NCBI GenBank assembly: GCA_033807695.1
Contig: CM066307.1
Coordinates: 2,170,001 to 2,234,000, forward strand
Direction: 5' to 3'
Length of the DNA stretch: 64,000 bases
Source: Daedaleopsis sinensis
Lineage: Eukaryota > Basidiomycota > Agaricomycetes > Polyporales > Polyporaceae
Positions 9,692 through 19,736 of the stretch are shown here, piece by piece. Within the stretch, counting starts at the first letter, position 1; each line of letters opens with the position of its first letter. The position numbers and the translations under genes are program-made. Under the pieces are notes generated by a model. That model was not told where the DNA came from, ran no database searches, and saw only the letters and a program-made list of their open reading frames with translations.

Positions 9692-12607
9692 ATGACCTCG
9701 AAGAAGTCCGAAAAACGATCATGGTCGAGCTACCTATGGTCAGTCTACTCTCGTCCTTTCTTCGCTACATGAAACCCACTTGCGCGTGCACACAGGGACA
9801 CCTGGGACAAGCCAGAGGACGAGCGCCGCTTTCTGTTCAAGCTCGACGCCTGCCTTCTGACATACGCGGCACTCTCGTACTTCAGCAAATAAGTGTTCAA
9901 ACCTAAGCTTTATCTTCTTCCCATACTGATCTACTCGACAACACATATCTTGACCAGCAGAACATCACTGTGCGTATAAACCTTCCCGATCGCGACCTCG
10001 CGATTTCTTACCTTGAATGCGCTCTTTTCTAATCATAGAATGCTTATGTATCCGGAATGCAAGAAGAGTACGTTCTACTCATTTTCAGCCAATCGCACTC
10101 ACTCATCCCGATTGGCAGCCTCGGACTGTACGGGATCTCTGTGATGACCCTCTGTACATATCTCACAAGTTGACAGGCATGGAAATCAACTCAACTACAT
10201 CACTACCGCGTGGACATGCGGCTACGTCATCGGACAGATACCGTCCAAGTACGTTCTGTAAATCAGGTATACATCGTCACAGGTATGAATGAACGCGGAT
10301 CGTTGCTAGCATGCTCATTACGAGGATACGCCCTTCAATATGGGTACGTATTCATTCCAATCAGGATTCAGGAAGGTGACCGTACTTATAATCATACTTG
10401 CAACAGATCCCTACTATGGAGGTGATATGGAGCCTCCTCACTATGGTTCTAGCTAGCGCGAAGAACTTCGAGACGTTGATCGTAGTTCGGTTCTTGGTTG
10501 GTATGTTGTGATGACGGCCACGAGTTAACCGAGACTGACATCGACGCAAACTCTGACAGGGCTCGCCGAGTCGACCTTTTACCCTGCAATACAGTACGTG
10601 ATAGGCAGCTGGTACAAAGGAGACGAGCTTGGAAAACGTGCCTGTATCTTCCATGTGCGTTTCGCGCCTATGAACGTGGTCGACTGTTGCGTATCATGCG
10701 CTGACCCCTCTCCATCTTTGGATCTCAGACGGCGAGTGCGCTCGGACCGATGTTTAGCGGCTTCCTCCAAACGGTCCGTGTGTCTGTTAGTATTGTCTTC
10801 GCATGGGGCTCAATATGCTACAGGGAGCATACAACGGTTTGAACGGCGTTTACGGCTTGGCCGGATGGAAATGCATGTGATGTACCTCGTTTTACACCGC
10901 GATCCTTAGCTCACTGTTAGATCACCATATAGGGCTCTTCATTATCGACGGGATCATCACGGTTCCTATAGCTCTGCTGGGCTACCTCATCATGCCAGGT
11001 CCGTTTTTACCCGCTCATGTTCTTGCACGAGTATCGTTGATCATTGTTATGCAAAGATCTACCGACGAACACCCGGCCTTCAATATTCTACACCCAAGAG
11101 CAGATTGACATAGGCAAACGTCGGATGGTGGAAATCGGGAGGAAGCCTCCAGCACCCTTCACGCGAAAGAAGGTAGGGATGTCTTGCAATCGTTGTGACG
11201 CGGACTTCGTTGAACAGCCGGCTAGATATTGGGCTTCTTCACAACATGGCACATTTACACTCTTGTTCCTCGTGAGTCGGACTGCGATTCGGTGCGCCTA
11301 CCTACTAATGTGAAGGATTCGACCACCTTAGTCTACGTCCTGGTATGTGTGCTACTAAAGATAGTGTCGACTGTCCCCACATGACCTACGCACCAGTTCA
11401 ACAACGGCAGTGGACCTATGAACTCCATGATCTTCTGGTGAGCATTCGCCTCCCTTCTCTGTTCCCTCGCTTATCAGGCCATACATCACACGTAGGTTGA
11501 AGAGCTTCAACACCCCCGGGCACCAAGTATATACGATCGGACAAATCAACACCTACCCGCTAGGCATCCAGGCCGTCCAGGTTGTGACGAGTGAGCTGTA
11601 TACGGTATGGAGGTCCGCACTTTTATTGACAGACGTACCTAGCCCTCATATACGCTTGGTGGTCGGACATCGTGCGCGCCCGCTGGCCGCCAATGCTGTT
11701 GGCAGGCGTGAGTTGCTTCCGGATAATCACTGAAACTACCCGGCTCACTGGCCACACAGACTTGGAGCATGATAACCGCCATCGTGCTCGCAGCAACACC
11801 TCTCTATGAACATATCACAAGGTGAGTCAGAAACGCACAATCTTTGCGATCAGTCCATTCACTACGATGACGCAGACGATGGGTCTTCTACTACTTCGTA
11901 AGTCATGTCATCCATGTCTGTTGAAGCACCGTAACGTAACGTGATACATAACCAGACTGGCGTCCAAGGCGGACTCTCCGGCCTGATATTGGCATGGGCG
12001 AACGAGCTGAACGGCCATGACAATGAGAGTTCGTCCAAGTTGCAGCTTCGAGTTGAGCACGTGCTGACCACTGCCGTCATAGAGCGATCGTTTGTGGTAG
12101 CGAGCTGCAACATGTTTGCGTACATCGTGCAGGCATGGCTACCGATGTAGGTTATCCTTTTCCGATCTATCCGATGCCAATGTGCACCTTCTGACGGGGT
12201 TCATGCAGTGTCATCTTCCCGCAAGTCGAGCAGCCGAGGTGCGCACTAAGCTGATTCCATCCAGGGCACAATTCCTCACTTCTGTACGTCTTGCTTTTTG
12301 TAGAGTGCTCAAAGGAAACATTGCCACCGCGGGCATCAACTTTGCCATGAGTGCGCACAATTTCATCTAACAACGTGTGAAGCTACTGAACGCTCGTTAC
12401 TCGTCAGTGTCGTTCGCCATGGCTACCCTCTACCTCTCCCGGCGCGACCAGCGCCGTGCTCAGAAGCGGCGAGCGAATGCAAGTGACGAGGATGTGTTGG
12501 AGGACATCGTCCTTGAAGACGAGGCAGACTACCCCAAGAAGACGAACGACGGGTTGACTAGTCGGGGCGGAGTGACTGTCGTTCCCGCTCTCACGTTGCC
12601 CGATTAG
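9692..12607 (+). CDS. MFS transporter of the allantoate permease (DAL5/anion:cation symporter) family
   Basis: A plasma-membrane major facilitator transporter broken into about 20 short exons. Signature segments appear in the right order: [53 protein letters not shown] with [100 protein letters not shown] and QAWLPI. It ends in a charged tail [16 protein letters not shown]. Relatives carry allantoate, pantothenate, nicotinate, biotin or similar anions; the substrate cannot be read from sequence. Most junctions are GT-AG, including an 11-bp micro-exon at 11332-11342. Three are unusual: an apparent AT-AC intron at 9889-9944, a GC-AG intron at 10873-10932, and an unresolved junction near 10134-10176 where no GT donor keeps frame. 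The gene reads as intact if these splice; otherwise it is disrupted. Confidence 0.88.
9889..9944 (+). other. candidate AT-AC intron in the MFS gene
   Basis: Exon sequence ending ...TACTTCAGCAA is followed by ATAAGT, and the next family-conserved codons (YLDQQN) begin right after ...CGACAACAC. Joining 9888 to 9945 restores [13 protein letters not shown] exactly in frame. The only GT donor nearby, at 9893, would leave an in-frame TAA, and no AG precedes the next exon. Shared ATA bases make the boundary ambiguous by 3 nt, but AT-AC is the only alternative with known terminal dinucleotides. The donor resembles the U2-type ATAAGT class, and a plausible CTGAT branch site lies at about 9925. Confidence 0.65.
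10873..10932 (+). other. GC-AG intron in the MFS gene
   Basis: Exon GGATGGAAAT is followed by GCATGT, and the intron ends in ATAG before GGCTCTTC. The join gives GWKWLFIIDG, the conserved segment of this transporter family. No GT donor at this place keeps the frame. Confidence 0.75.
11332..11342 (+). other. 11-bp micro-exon in the MFS gene
   Basis: The sequence between a TTAG acceptor and a GTATGT donor is 11 bp. Using it converts ...LVPL into ...[15 protein letters not shown], matching the family. The alternative acceptor 24 bp upstream would shift the frame. Confidence 0.75.
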
Positions 12608-12848
12608 CTGCGCATATCGCGGTGACTAGTAGCATCTGCTGACATCCCTGGCGTTTGCTGGAACGAGGGCATGTTCCGACGTCGAGTCTCACGATCCCCC
12701 ATCCTCCCCGTTCCTCTTCCATGCATCGCTCATTCTCAATGACATGGTTGTACCATATCCTTGCATCCACTCGTCTATTGTGTTTTCCAATGCTTTATAC
12801 ACGCAGCGGCTACTCATTCAATCTCTACAGTCCGACATTCTGTCCACA

Positions 12849-14341
12849 TCATAACTCGGGAATACCCTGGTACGTCTGCTTTCGAACTGGGCCCATCACA
12901 AGATCCCCGGTGCTTGCGAGATACCCGTGGTTCCCATATGGGCTCGCGCCGTGCTCTGAGTCCGGACGCAAGGCAATTTCACCCGATTCTTTACCAAGGT
13001 CAGAGTGATTCAATTGCGGAAAGGTGGTAGGATCATTCGGATTCTAGATTGCGCCAGGTGATACTGGTGAGCTCGGAGCAATCTCAGCAGTATCTAACTC
13101 ACGTATAGCTTGCGACTGTTCGGCGGCGCCTCTTTTGCGGAGTGCGTTTCGCCGTACCACGGAAAAGGACCTCGGAAATCTCTCGGGCCCGAAGGTCCGC
13201 TTGACGATTCGTGCGCTCTCTTGACGCGACGATAGCGCAGATAAAAGAACACGCCTACCCCGACTCCGGCGCAGCCTATCAGACTGCCCACTACCCCCGC
13301 GACAACTGTGCCCGTGTTACTTGACTTCTGGCCACCCGACGAGTTCTGGGGAGAGGGGATCTGACTCCCGGACGGCTGATGAAGGGATATTGTTGGGCTG
13401 GACGGCGCGGGCGTAGACTGCGAGGTAGCGACGCTGCTCACCCCCGTGGGTGACGGCATGGCAGGAGCAGTCGATTCCGGTAGGTCTGCGACGCGGAGGG
13501 TCAGCAACTGCAGCATTCCTTCGCTCTGAGCGATGCGATGCGGGAGCAAGCTTACTCTGGTCAGCTGCTTCCTGCGCCGCGGCGACGTTAAAGGTGTTGT
13601 CGGTCAACTGGGCGATGCGTCAGGAACGGCTCCTAAGTGGATTGCGCGAACCTCATACTCGGATGTCGAGATATGCCCATGCTGGTACTGCTGTCCCCAA
13701 TGGTATGTCCTCGGGGAATCTAGCCGACACCGGTGAGTTGTTTGCGGTTCCAGTTTAGGTCAGCTTCTACTCACTCTTGAATGAACGGCCCTGGGCTCGA
13801 GCAGTTCTCCGAGTATGTCGGCCACCTGACGAATGTCAGCTCATTCAGCAGCGGAGAAGGTACGAGTCAGGGAAGTGCTCACGGTACAATATAACCGGCT
13901 TGGCCTTGGCACGTCGCGCAGGCTGCGATTGTCGAGAACAGCACAGTATTGCAGCGACAAGGATTGGCTGACAAAAGCGAGTTGCTCGGTGTGGCGTAGT
14001 GCTGACCAGGCCCCACAGGGAATACGAACGAGTCTGTTGGCAATCGTCCGAATGAGTCGGAGCGGTACTGAGCAACTTCGTAACCTGTACGTATACGCAC
14101 CAGCAGGCGAGGCGCATGGCGTGAACAGGTAAGATGATATCAGGCAGGGACTCTGACCGTTCGAGTTAAACATCTAGGCCTAGCTATTCAGTGAAATGAC
14201 CTCGTCCTGGGGATAGCACTCGAAGAGGTGAGCACATACCCAGTCGAAGCCGGGGCTACAAGTGGCATTGGTATCTTGACCCGCTACTCCAGGCAGACGG
14301 GCTCCCAATCCCGACACGAGGAGGACGAGCAACGGGAACAT
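12849..14341 (-). CDS. secreted, single-pass transmembrane protein (Agaricomycete Cys-rich ectodomain family)
   Basis: Read on the minus strand, it starts with a signal peptide (MFPLLVLLVSGLGARLPGVAG). A Cys-bearing ectodomain follows, with the pattern SPGFDW / MFNSNGQSPCLISSYL / NPCRCNTVLFSTIAACATCQG / WPTYSENC. Next come a short Ser/Thr/Pro-rich stalk, a Gly/Val-rich membrane helix (VVAGVVGSLIGCAGVGVGVFFYL) and a basic stop-transfer RYRRVKR. The cytoplasmic tail appears to continue past an apparent stop near 13094: a GTGAGT donor at 13102 joins to 13043 and adds NPNDPTTFPQ and so on, ending YQGIPEL, an ending typical of this family. This layout suggests a cell-surface sensor or anchor, but no biochemical role is established. 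Intron-rich like its neighbours. The family is widespread in mushrooms, and I know no accepted gene name. Confidence 0.82.
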
Positions 14342-16831
14342 AAGGGAATGGGTGGCAGTCGCGGTGGATCTGGCAGCTTGGTGTCCAGATCTATATATCT
14401 TGAATAAGCCTGGACCTGGCGCGCATTCACGTGCCCATAGCATGCACAGGAGAATCAAAGAAACTTCGGGTATGCTCGTCGTTTGTCCTTCTGTGCCGAC
14501 GTCTTTTCGGTTCGCGGGTACGCGACGCCCCTTCACGCGTCTCACGGACGTCTTCCCCAACTCCCTCTCTCGTATCGCTTCTTCAGACTGTGCATCCACT
14601 TGAGATCATGATCGAGTGCGGAGAGTGTGAGATTTCCTCCGATACATACTTGGGTAAGCTACTGGCTTGGATGGTCCTCGGAGGCTTATCCGGGCATGTC
14701 CAGGAGTCTGCTCCTCCAAGCGCAGCGAGAGTTTCTGTCTGCCTCCAATACAAATTGAGCAGTTGACGTGACGGAGAATCGAGGCAGTACCTTCACTCCA
14801 TGATTGATATGTCAAGGCCATGTTCGTGCGTGTACAAATCCAACATCTTGAGAATGACAGCGTGTCGCCGCGGCATGAGGCTGTTGTCTTCTTGATGAGG
14901 ATACCGGAGTGCGCCGGACGCTTATTGTATAAGGGCAGTTTCGAGAGGTGCCATTGAAAATGTCCTTCCCCAGCACCAGTGCAGCGCAAGCAGAACAAAG
15001 TGCTGGACCGAATGTATCCGCTCTCACAGCTGTCGCCGTATTGCGTGCCAGAGGGTCCAGGGGTGTGGGTACAGTAACTCTACCTTCTTTTGCGTTCTCA
15101 GGTCACCTTTAGTTTAGACCATGCGCAGGCCTCTATCCTACTGGCTTCGCATTGAGGAGAGAAGTATTAGATTCGGGTGTCTCGTCTAGACCACCACCAG
15201 CGACAATGATTCTTCCCAGAGTGACGCTGATGAACACGTTACGGATTCGTGACGGCTTCTGCAGGCGGAGCGTCGTCGCTTGAGTGTCCATGGGGCGCAC
15301 TGCGGTTCCGCGAGGAGAAGCGTGTCAAACGCTTTCACTTCCGGTACGGACTACGACTGCGATTGGGCGCCCTCTTCCTCCTCGCGGATATAGCTTGGCC
15401 TGCCCTAGGCCTTGTATGCGGGATCTGGACAATGAAAGATCGTCATCATAGTCTTTGTCACGCAGTGAGCGTGAACTGTCCCGCACCTGGCGCAGCTCGT
15501 GGTCCTCGTTGCGGGTACTTAGTGACCAAGTCGGAGCGGTGCCAGTAGTCTGGGGCAGTACGACAGACCCAGACGCGTCATTCGGTTTGTCGAGCCGGCC
15601 GGTTTTGGAGACGACTTGGCACGGATCCGGAGTGGTACTACTACTAGCGGGAGTACAAAAGGGGCGGGACGCACACTTCAGTGGTACATGCTAGAAAGTT
15701 GATGACTGATATTAGTAAAGCATAAGTTGATGGTTAGAACGACACTTCACGCTGACCTATCGGAAGTGCTACGAGCTGTGCAGGGTGTTGAAGGACCGTC
15801 CCTCTCCCCGTTCAGTTACTTCAGTAGGTCCTCATCGTCTGCGTATGATGAACGTTAGATTTGGCGCCAGAAGCAACGGCGGTGTTACATAAGCATTACA
15901 TAACGCGCGCCGAACCGACATCGGACACCCCCTCCTCCGAGTCCTCTCCTCCATCGAACCAGAGCCAACCTATACGTTCTTCATACCCAGATGTGCGAGT
16001 GCTACACCCCCACCACCACGGCCAGACTTTCTATCTCCCGGTGTCCTCCTTGCCGGCAGTTAAGACATGCGCCGCGTTAAGCTACGAAACTGCCCGAGAG
16101 CTTCCTTATACTCGCTCCTCTTGTCTCTAATGCAGAGCTGCGAGCCCAGTCTACCCAGCGAGTGGCAGTTTCTGTGTGCTCAGATCAATATCTGTCAATG
16201 GTGAGTCTTCCTGTCGCGATGATGAGCCTCGCATTTTACGAACACTATCACGGCGGCTGTTATAGTGGTATATCGGGAGCCTCTTCCCTACAAGATGCGG
16301 GGTCCAGGTGACGCAGTCCATGTCGGAGGCAAGAGAAAAAATTTCTTGAAGGTGAAGGTCAGTCCACATCCTTCACTATACGTCTATGGTCTCCATCGAT
16401 TTATCCTTTTGCCCCGGTGCGTATATACCATCTCAGCCGCATGCGCTGCTAGCAGTCGCGGCTTGAAGCATAATCGCTCTTTACGGCCGCATCTGCATGC
16501 GCGGCGTCGATCAACTCGGTTGCGGTCGGCAGTGCTTAGAGTAGGAGCGCCGACAGATTATGGCCCTGCTCCTTGCGACCTCGCGCGCTCGCACTCGAAT
16601 GGGTTATGCCTTGTAGTGCAGACGTTTTTAACTCGACCGGAGATCACACCTGCCATGGACCCATCTTCTGTTGGACTTCTCGATGGCCTTGGCTGTGTGT
16701 GAGAGACTCGGCCGAGAACCTGGACAGGACAGGAGTGGAGGTGTTGATGAGCGACCGTCGGTGCTCAGGACTATAAGTCCGTCTGCCCCCAGCCGCCGCA
16801 CCTACACCTTGTCTTCAAGGTCCTCAACATT
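14342..16831. other. gene-poor region, 2.5 kb
   Basis: It begins with the promoter of the membrane protein gene and ends with that of the DUF6534 gene. Open frames at 15249-15694 and 16265-16776 show no recognisable domain, and splice-aware reading did not give one. It could hide a decayed or lineage-specific gene; I can support none. Confidence 0.45.
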
Positions 16832-18957
16832 ATGGCGCCTACTCAAAATTCCGGCTTATCTTCTCCTTCTTCTCCTCCTACTCTATCGCCTCTAGATAAT
16901 ACATTCGGCGCACTCTTGATTGGGACATTCATCGGACTAGTGTATGTATGTCCACTGTACTATATCTCAGCTGTCACATTTACGCGGCTGACATGTTCCA
17001 GTTTGTATGGAATATTTGTACACCAGGCATATCGATACTTCAAGCTTTACCAGGATGACGAGCGTTGGCTGAAACTGCTGGTGCGTGATAGGTGGCTACT
17101 CGGCCCGCACCCTCTCACCGACCGACTTTGCTTCCCATCTAGGTCGCTACACTGTTGTGAGTCTCACCGGGTTACGAGCTCGCTCGTGACGCTTAACAAA
17201 ACATAGGATATTGGAAACTTTTCACGTGATATCAAGCACACACATATGGTGAGTGTCCCCCCTCATTTACACTTTTATCGCTTCTCACGTCGTACTGCAG
17301 CTACTATTACCTCGTCAAAAGTTACGACAAACCGGGACAACTTCTAACGGGAACATGGTATGCGAGCAGCTGCATCTCAGTATTATAATTGACGACTCTC
17401 ACTCTATAAGGTCTATCAACGTGAGTATCCACGTACGCACAACTGCAATGAAATACACCCTGACTTGATCAAACACTCAGTTGCTGACAGCTACATCGGT
17501 GAGTTACCAGCTAGTTTCTGTTTAATTCGACTGCGCCAACGTGCATCTGCCTAGGGAACTGTTATCATGGCTTCTCAAAGGTACGTCTACACCCTCACAG
17601 TCTCTACGAACCGAACGTAACGACACCTTCATTGTAGCTTTTTCGCTCGGCGAGTATACCGGCGTGCGTCCCCAGCCGATATTTGACAGCCCCTCTCTGA
17701 CGATAATCATACAGTCGGCGGTCGGTATCGCATAGTCGTTTATGCCGCTGTGAGTAGCAGCGCGTCACGGTGTACTGGTATGTCTCACATTCTACTACAT
17801 CGTCCAGATACTATGCCTTCTCGGAGAAATGGGTAAGGAGTTTCCGGCGTGTTTCATTTCTCCGAGACTGAACAAACCCCTTCGCCCCGCATCAGCGTTC
17901 TTTTCTTGTAAGTGCAAGGAGACCAGTGCGTCCTCTGACGCTCGTCGCTCACGATGTGACCTTGCATTCACTGGCAGTGGCATCCGCTGAAGCGTGCGTT
18001 CCCTCTTGTCGCTCTCGGCACTTCAATGATGGAGATCATCACAGTTTCATCAAACCCATTTTCGTGGATTTCCAACGTTATACAGTATGTTGATCCGCAA
18101 CCTAAATGTTTCTATGAGCACTAGAGCTCACATCGCGTTTAGTGGCTGGTATCAGCGGGTGCCGCCATGGCCCAAGCGGCCGACGTGCTACTGACGACGG
18201 TCCTCATGATTATGCTGCGGAACAGTCGCACTGGTCTCAAGCGGTGCGTCATCTCTTCTCGAACCACTTTTGGATTTCAATCTTGTTGATCAGCGACATA
18301 GGATGGATACGGTCATCGACACTCTGATGCTGTATGCGATGAACACTGGTACGTGGTTCAACTATCCACAGGGGCTTCTTTTGTCACTCACGGTTGCCAA
18401 ATCCATGGACAGGTATGCTGACAAGGTAACCGCTTCGTGTGTTCCTGCCTCATAACAGCTATTGACTTTGTTCTGCGTCGTCTCTTCAGCGTGGTCAACA
18501 GCCTGTCGTTTATCTTCGTAAGTCGCCATGCAACGTGGAGAATGGTCCGCACTAGACACGGTCGTCCCCTCTACAGTCTCTACTATTCCCGTCGACACTG
18601 ATCTACGGTGCTACCGGCATCGTCTGTACCAAGCGTATGTGTATCACGGTTTTCGAGATACGTACCGTGACGTCTGACATATCCTATACTAGTGTATGCC
18701 AATTCCCTTCTCGCTGCGTACGTATCCGAGTCTTCCCGAGGGACCCGAGTCTATACATTTGTAACATAACCTCTTTTCTTCACAGGTTGAACGCGCGGAA
18801 GTCCCTCACCCTCCGTGCCATGTACGACCTCGACGCGCACTGGGTGGAGGTGCCCGTCACCCCCCGACGCGCGGACGCCCTCGCTCATGGGACCCTGCCG
18901 GTCACAGTCCGGTCGCCGGTCAGTCGATTCACCACGTCTGACTTCTCGCTAGTCTGA
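16832..18957 (+). CDS. DUF6534-domain multi-pass membrane protein
   Basis: An intron-rich plus-strand gene whose spliced product matches the DUF6534 family of basidiomycete membrane proteins, which have about seven predicted helices. Diagnostic pieces in order are NTFGALLIGTFIGL (first helix), LYGIFVHQAYRYFKLY, ALLIVTS-type central helices split by very short exons between 17200 and 17800, DVLLTTVLMIMLRNSRTGLKR, HRMDTVIDTLMLYAMNTG, NSLSFIFSLLFPSTLIYG and the C-terminal YANSLLAALNARKSL. After this the cytoplasmic tail runs to 18957. The junction at 18411 (GTATGC) to 18490 (TTCAG) avoids in-frame stops and restores SVVNSLSFIF. The function of the family is unknown; many Agaricomycetes have dozens of copies. 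The central exons (17200-18130) are the least certain part of this model. Confidence 0.8.
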
Positions 18958-19400
18958 GCTGCTTGCTGACTCTGTCACCACTACCCGCATATCCATACGG
19001 GTGTGCTGTAGACGTGCACATGCACCGCTCGCGGGCTCCTGAGCGTGCCATCAACTCCCACTCGCTCCCAAAAGCCTGAGCCAGGCGACAGTCAGATGTT
19101 CAGTGTCAGTCGCGGGACCGGCACGGACTCCAGCTATACAATTGTGGAAGGCATCGCACTGTAGCACTTATTGGCATCTTCTAGTCTGTCTACTTCTGCG
19201 AACAATGTACCGTCACTATACCCACCCTATCACGATGATCTCGGCCTAGGACGCAAGAGGTTCTCTTCCTGCGCGGGAACTTCGATGGTCCGTAACGGCA
19301 TTACGGGAGATGTGGATGATATTTAATCTTGAACCTCAGCTGATACAGAGGATTTTGATAGAGTGCTGCCATGGTGGACGGTAGCCCCTTCCCGGTAGCA
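18958..19400. other. intergenic region
   Basis: Four hundred bases between the DUF6534 stop and the orphan DUF4139 tail. No coding signal was seen. Confidence 0.5.
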
Positions 19401-19538
19401 TCACTGGGAATCAACGATCTCCTCCCACTTCACGTTCGCCGCCGCCTTGATATCCCACTCCGCTTCCAACTCAATCTTCTTCCCAACAGCGCAAGCCCAC
19501 TCGTACATACCGTCATTCTGGCCGCGCTTTCCGTGAAC
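19401..19538 (-). pseudogene. orphan DUF4139 C-terminus
   Basis: On the minus strand, about 45 codons read VHGKRGQNDGMYEWAC, then a GKKIELEAEWDIKAAAN block ending EEIVDSQ and a stop at 19401. This matches the last residues of the full-length DUF4139 proteins in this window (compare DGVFEWIC and EWDIKSPANVQWEEK) but is not identical to any of them. Nothing upstream continues it: similarity stops at about 19538, where sequence matching the end of the FunK1 kinase gene begins. It is either the original 3' end of the gene at 22059-24071, displaced by an insertion, or the remnant of another tandem copy. Confidence 0.82.
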
Positions 19539-19540
19539 TT

Positions 19541-19597
19541 GAAGGCAGACAAGCACTACAGGCAAGCCGGCGTACTGATAAAACAAGGTCGCGCTAA
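19541..19597 (+). pseudogene. orphan FunK1 kinase C-terminal tail
   Basis: On the plus strand, codons for GRQALQASRRTDKTRSR are followed by TAA at 19595-19597. The intact kinase gene at the right end of the window finishes GRHASQASRLTGKARSR then TAA at 61436. The match begins abruptly around 19542, at a shared AAGGCAGACA, and the 3' flank also matches. This fragment marks one end of the inverted duplication and cannot be functional as a kinase. Confidence 0.85.
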
Positions 19598-19736
19598 ACG
19601 GAAGAGTCGAATACGGCCGTAGTATTCGTGTTGACCTCTGATACGACCTATTGCTACATTGTTAATTGTGCGTTCTCGCCGTCAACATAGAGTGTATAGT
19701 CAGGACATTCCCGTGATACCTATAGGTTCACAGAAA

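Noticed and set aside
9692..12607. Transporter first looked like a pseudogene because frames are broken every 50 to 100 bp.
   Set aside because: Splice-aware reading recovers nearly all conserved family segments in order with frame kept, so short introns explain the breaks. Only one junction remains unresolved.
19371..19622. Plus-strand open frame of 83 codons starting MVDGSPFPV.
   Set aside because: It is the antisense of the orphan DUF4139 tail joined to a different frame of the FunK1 tail.
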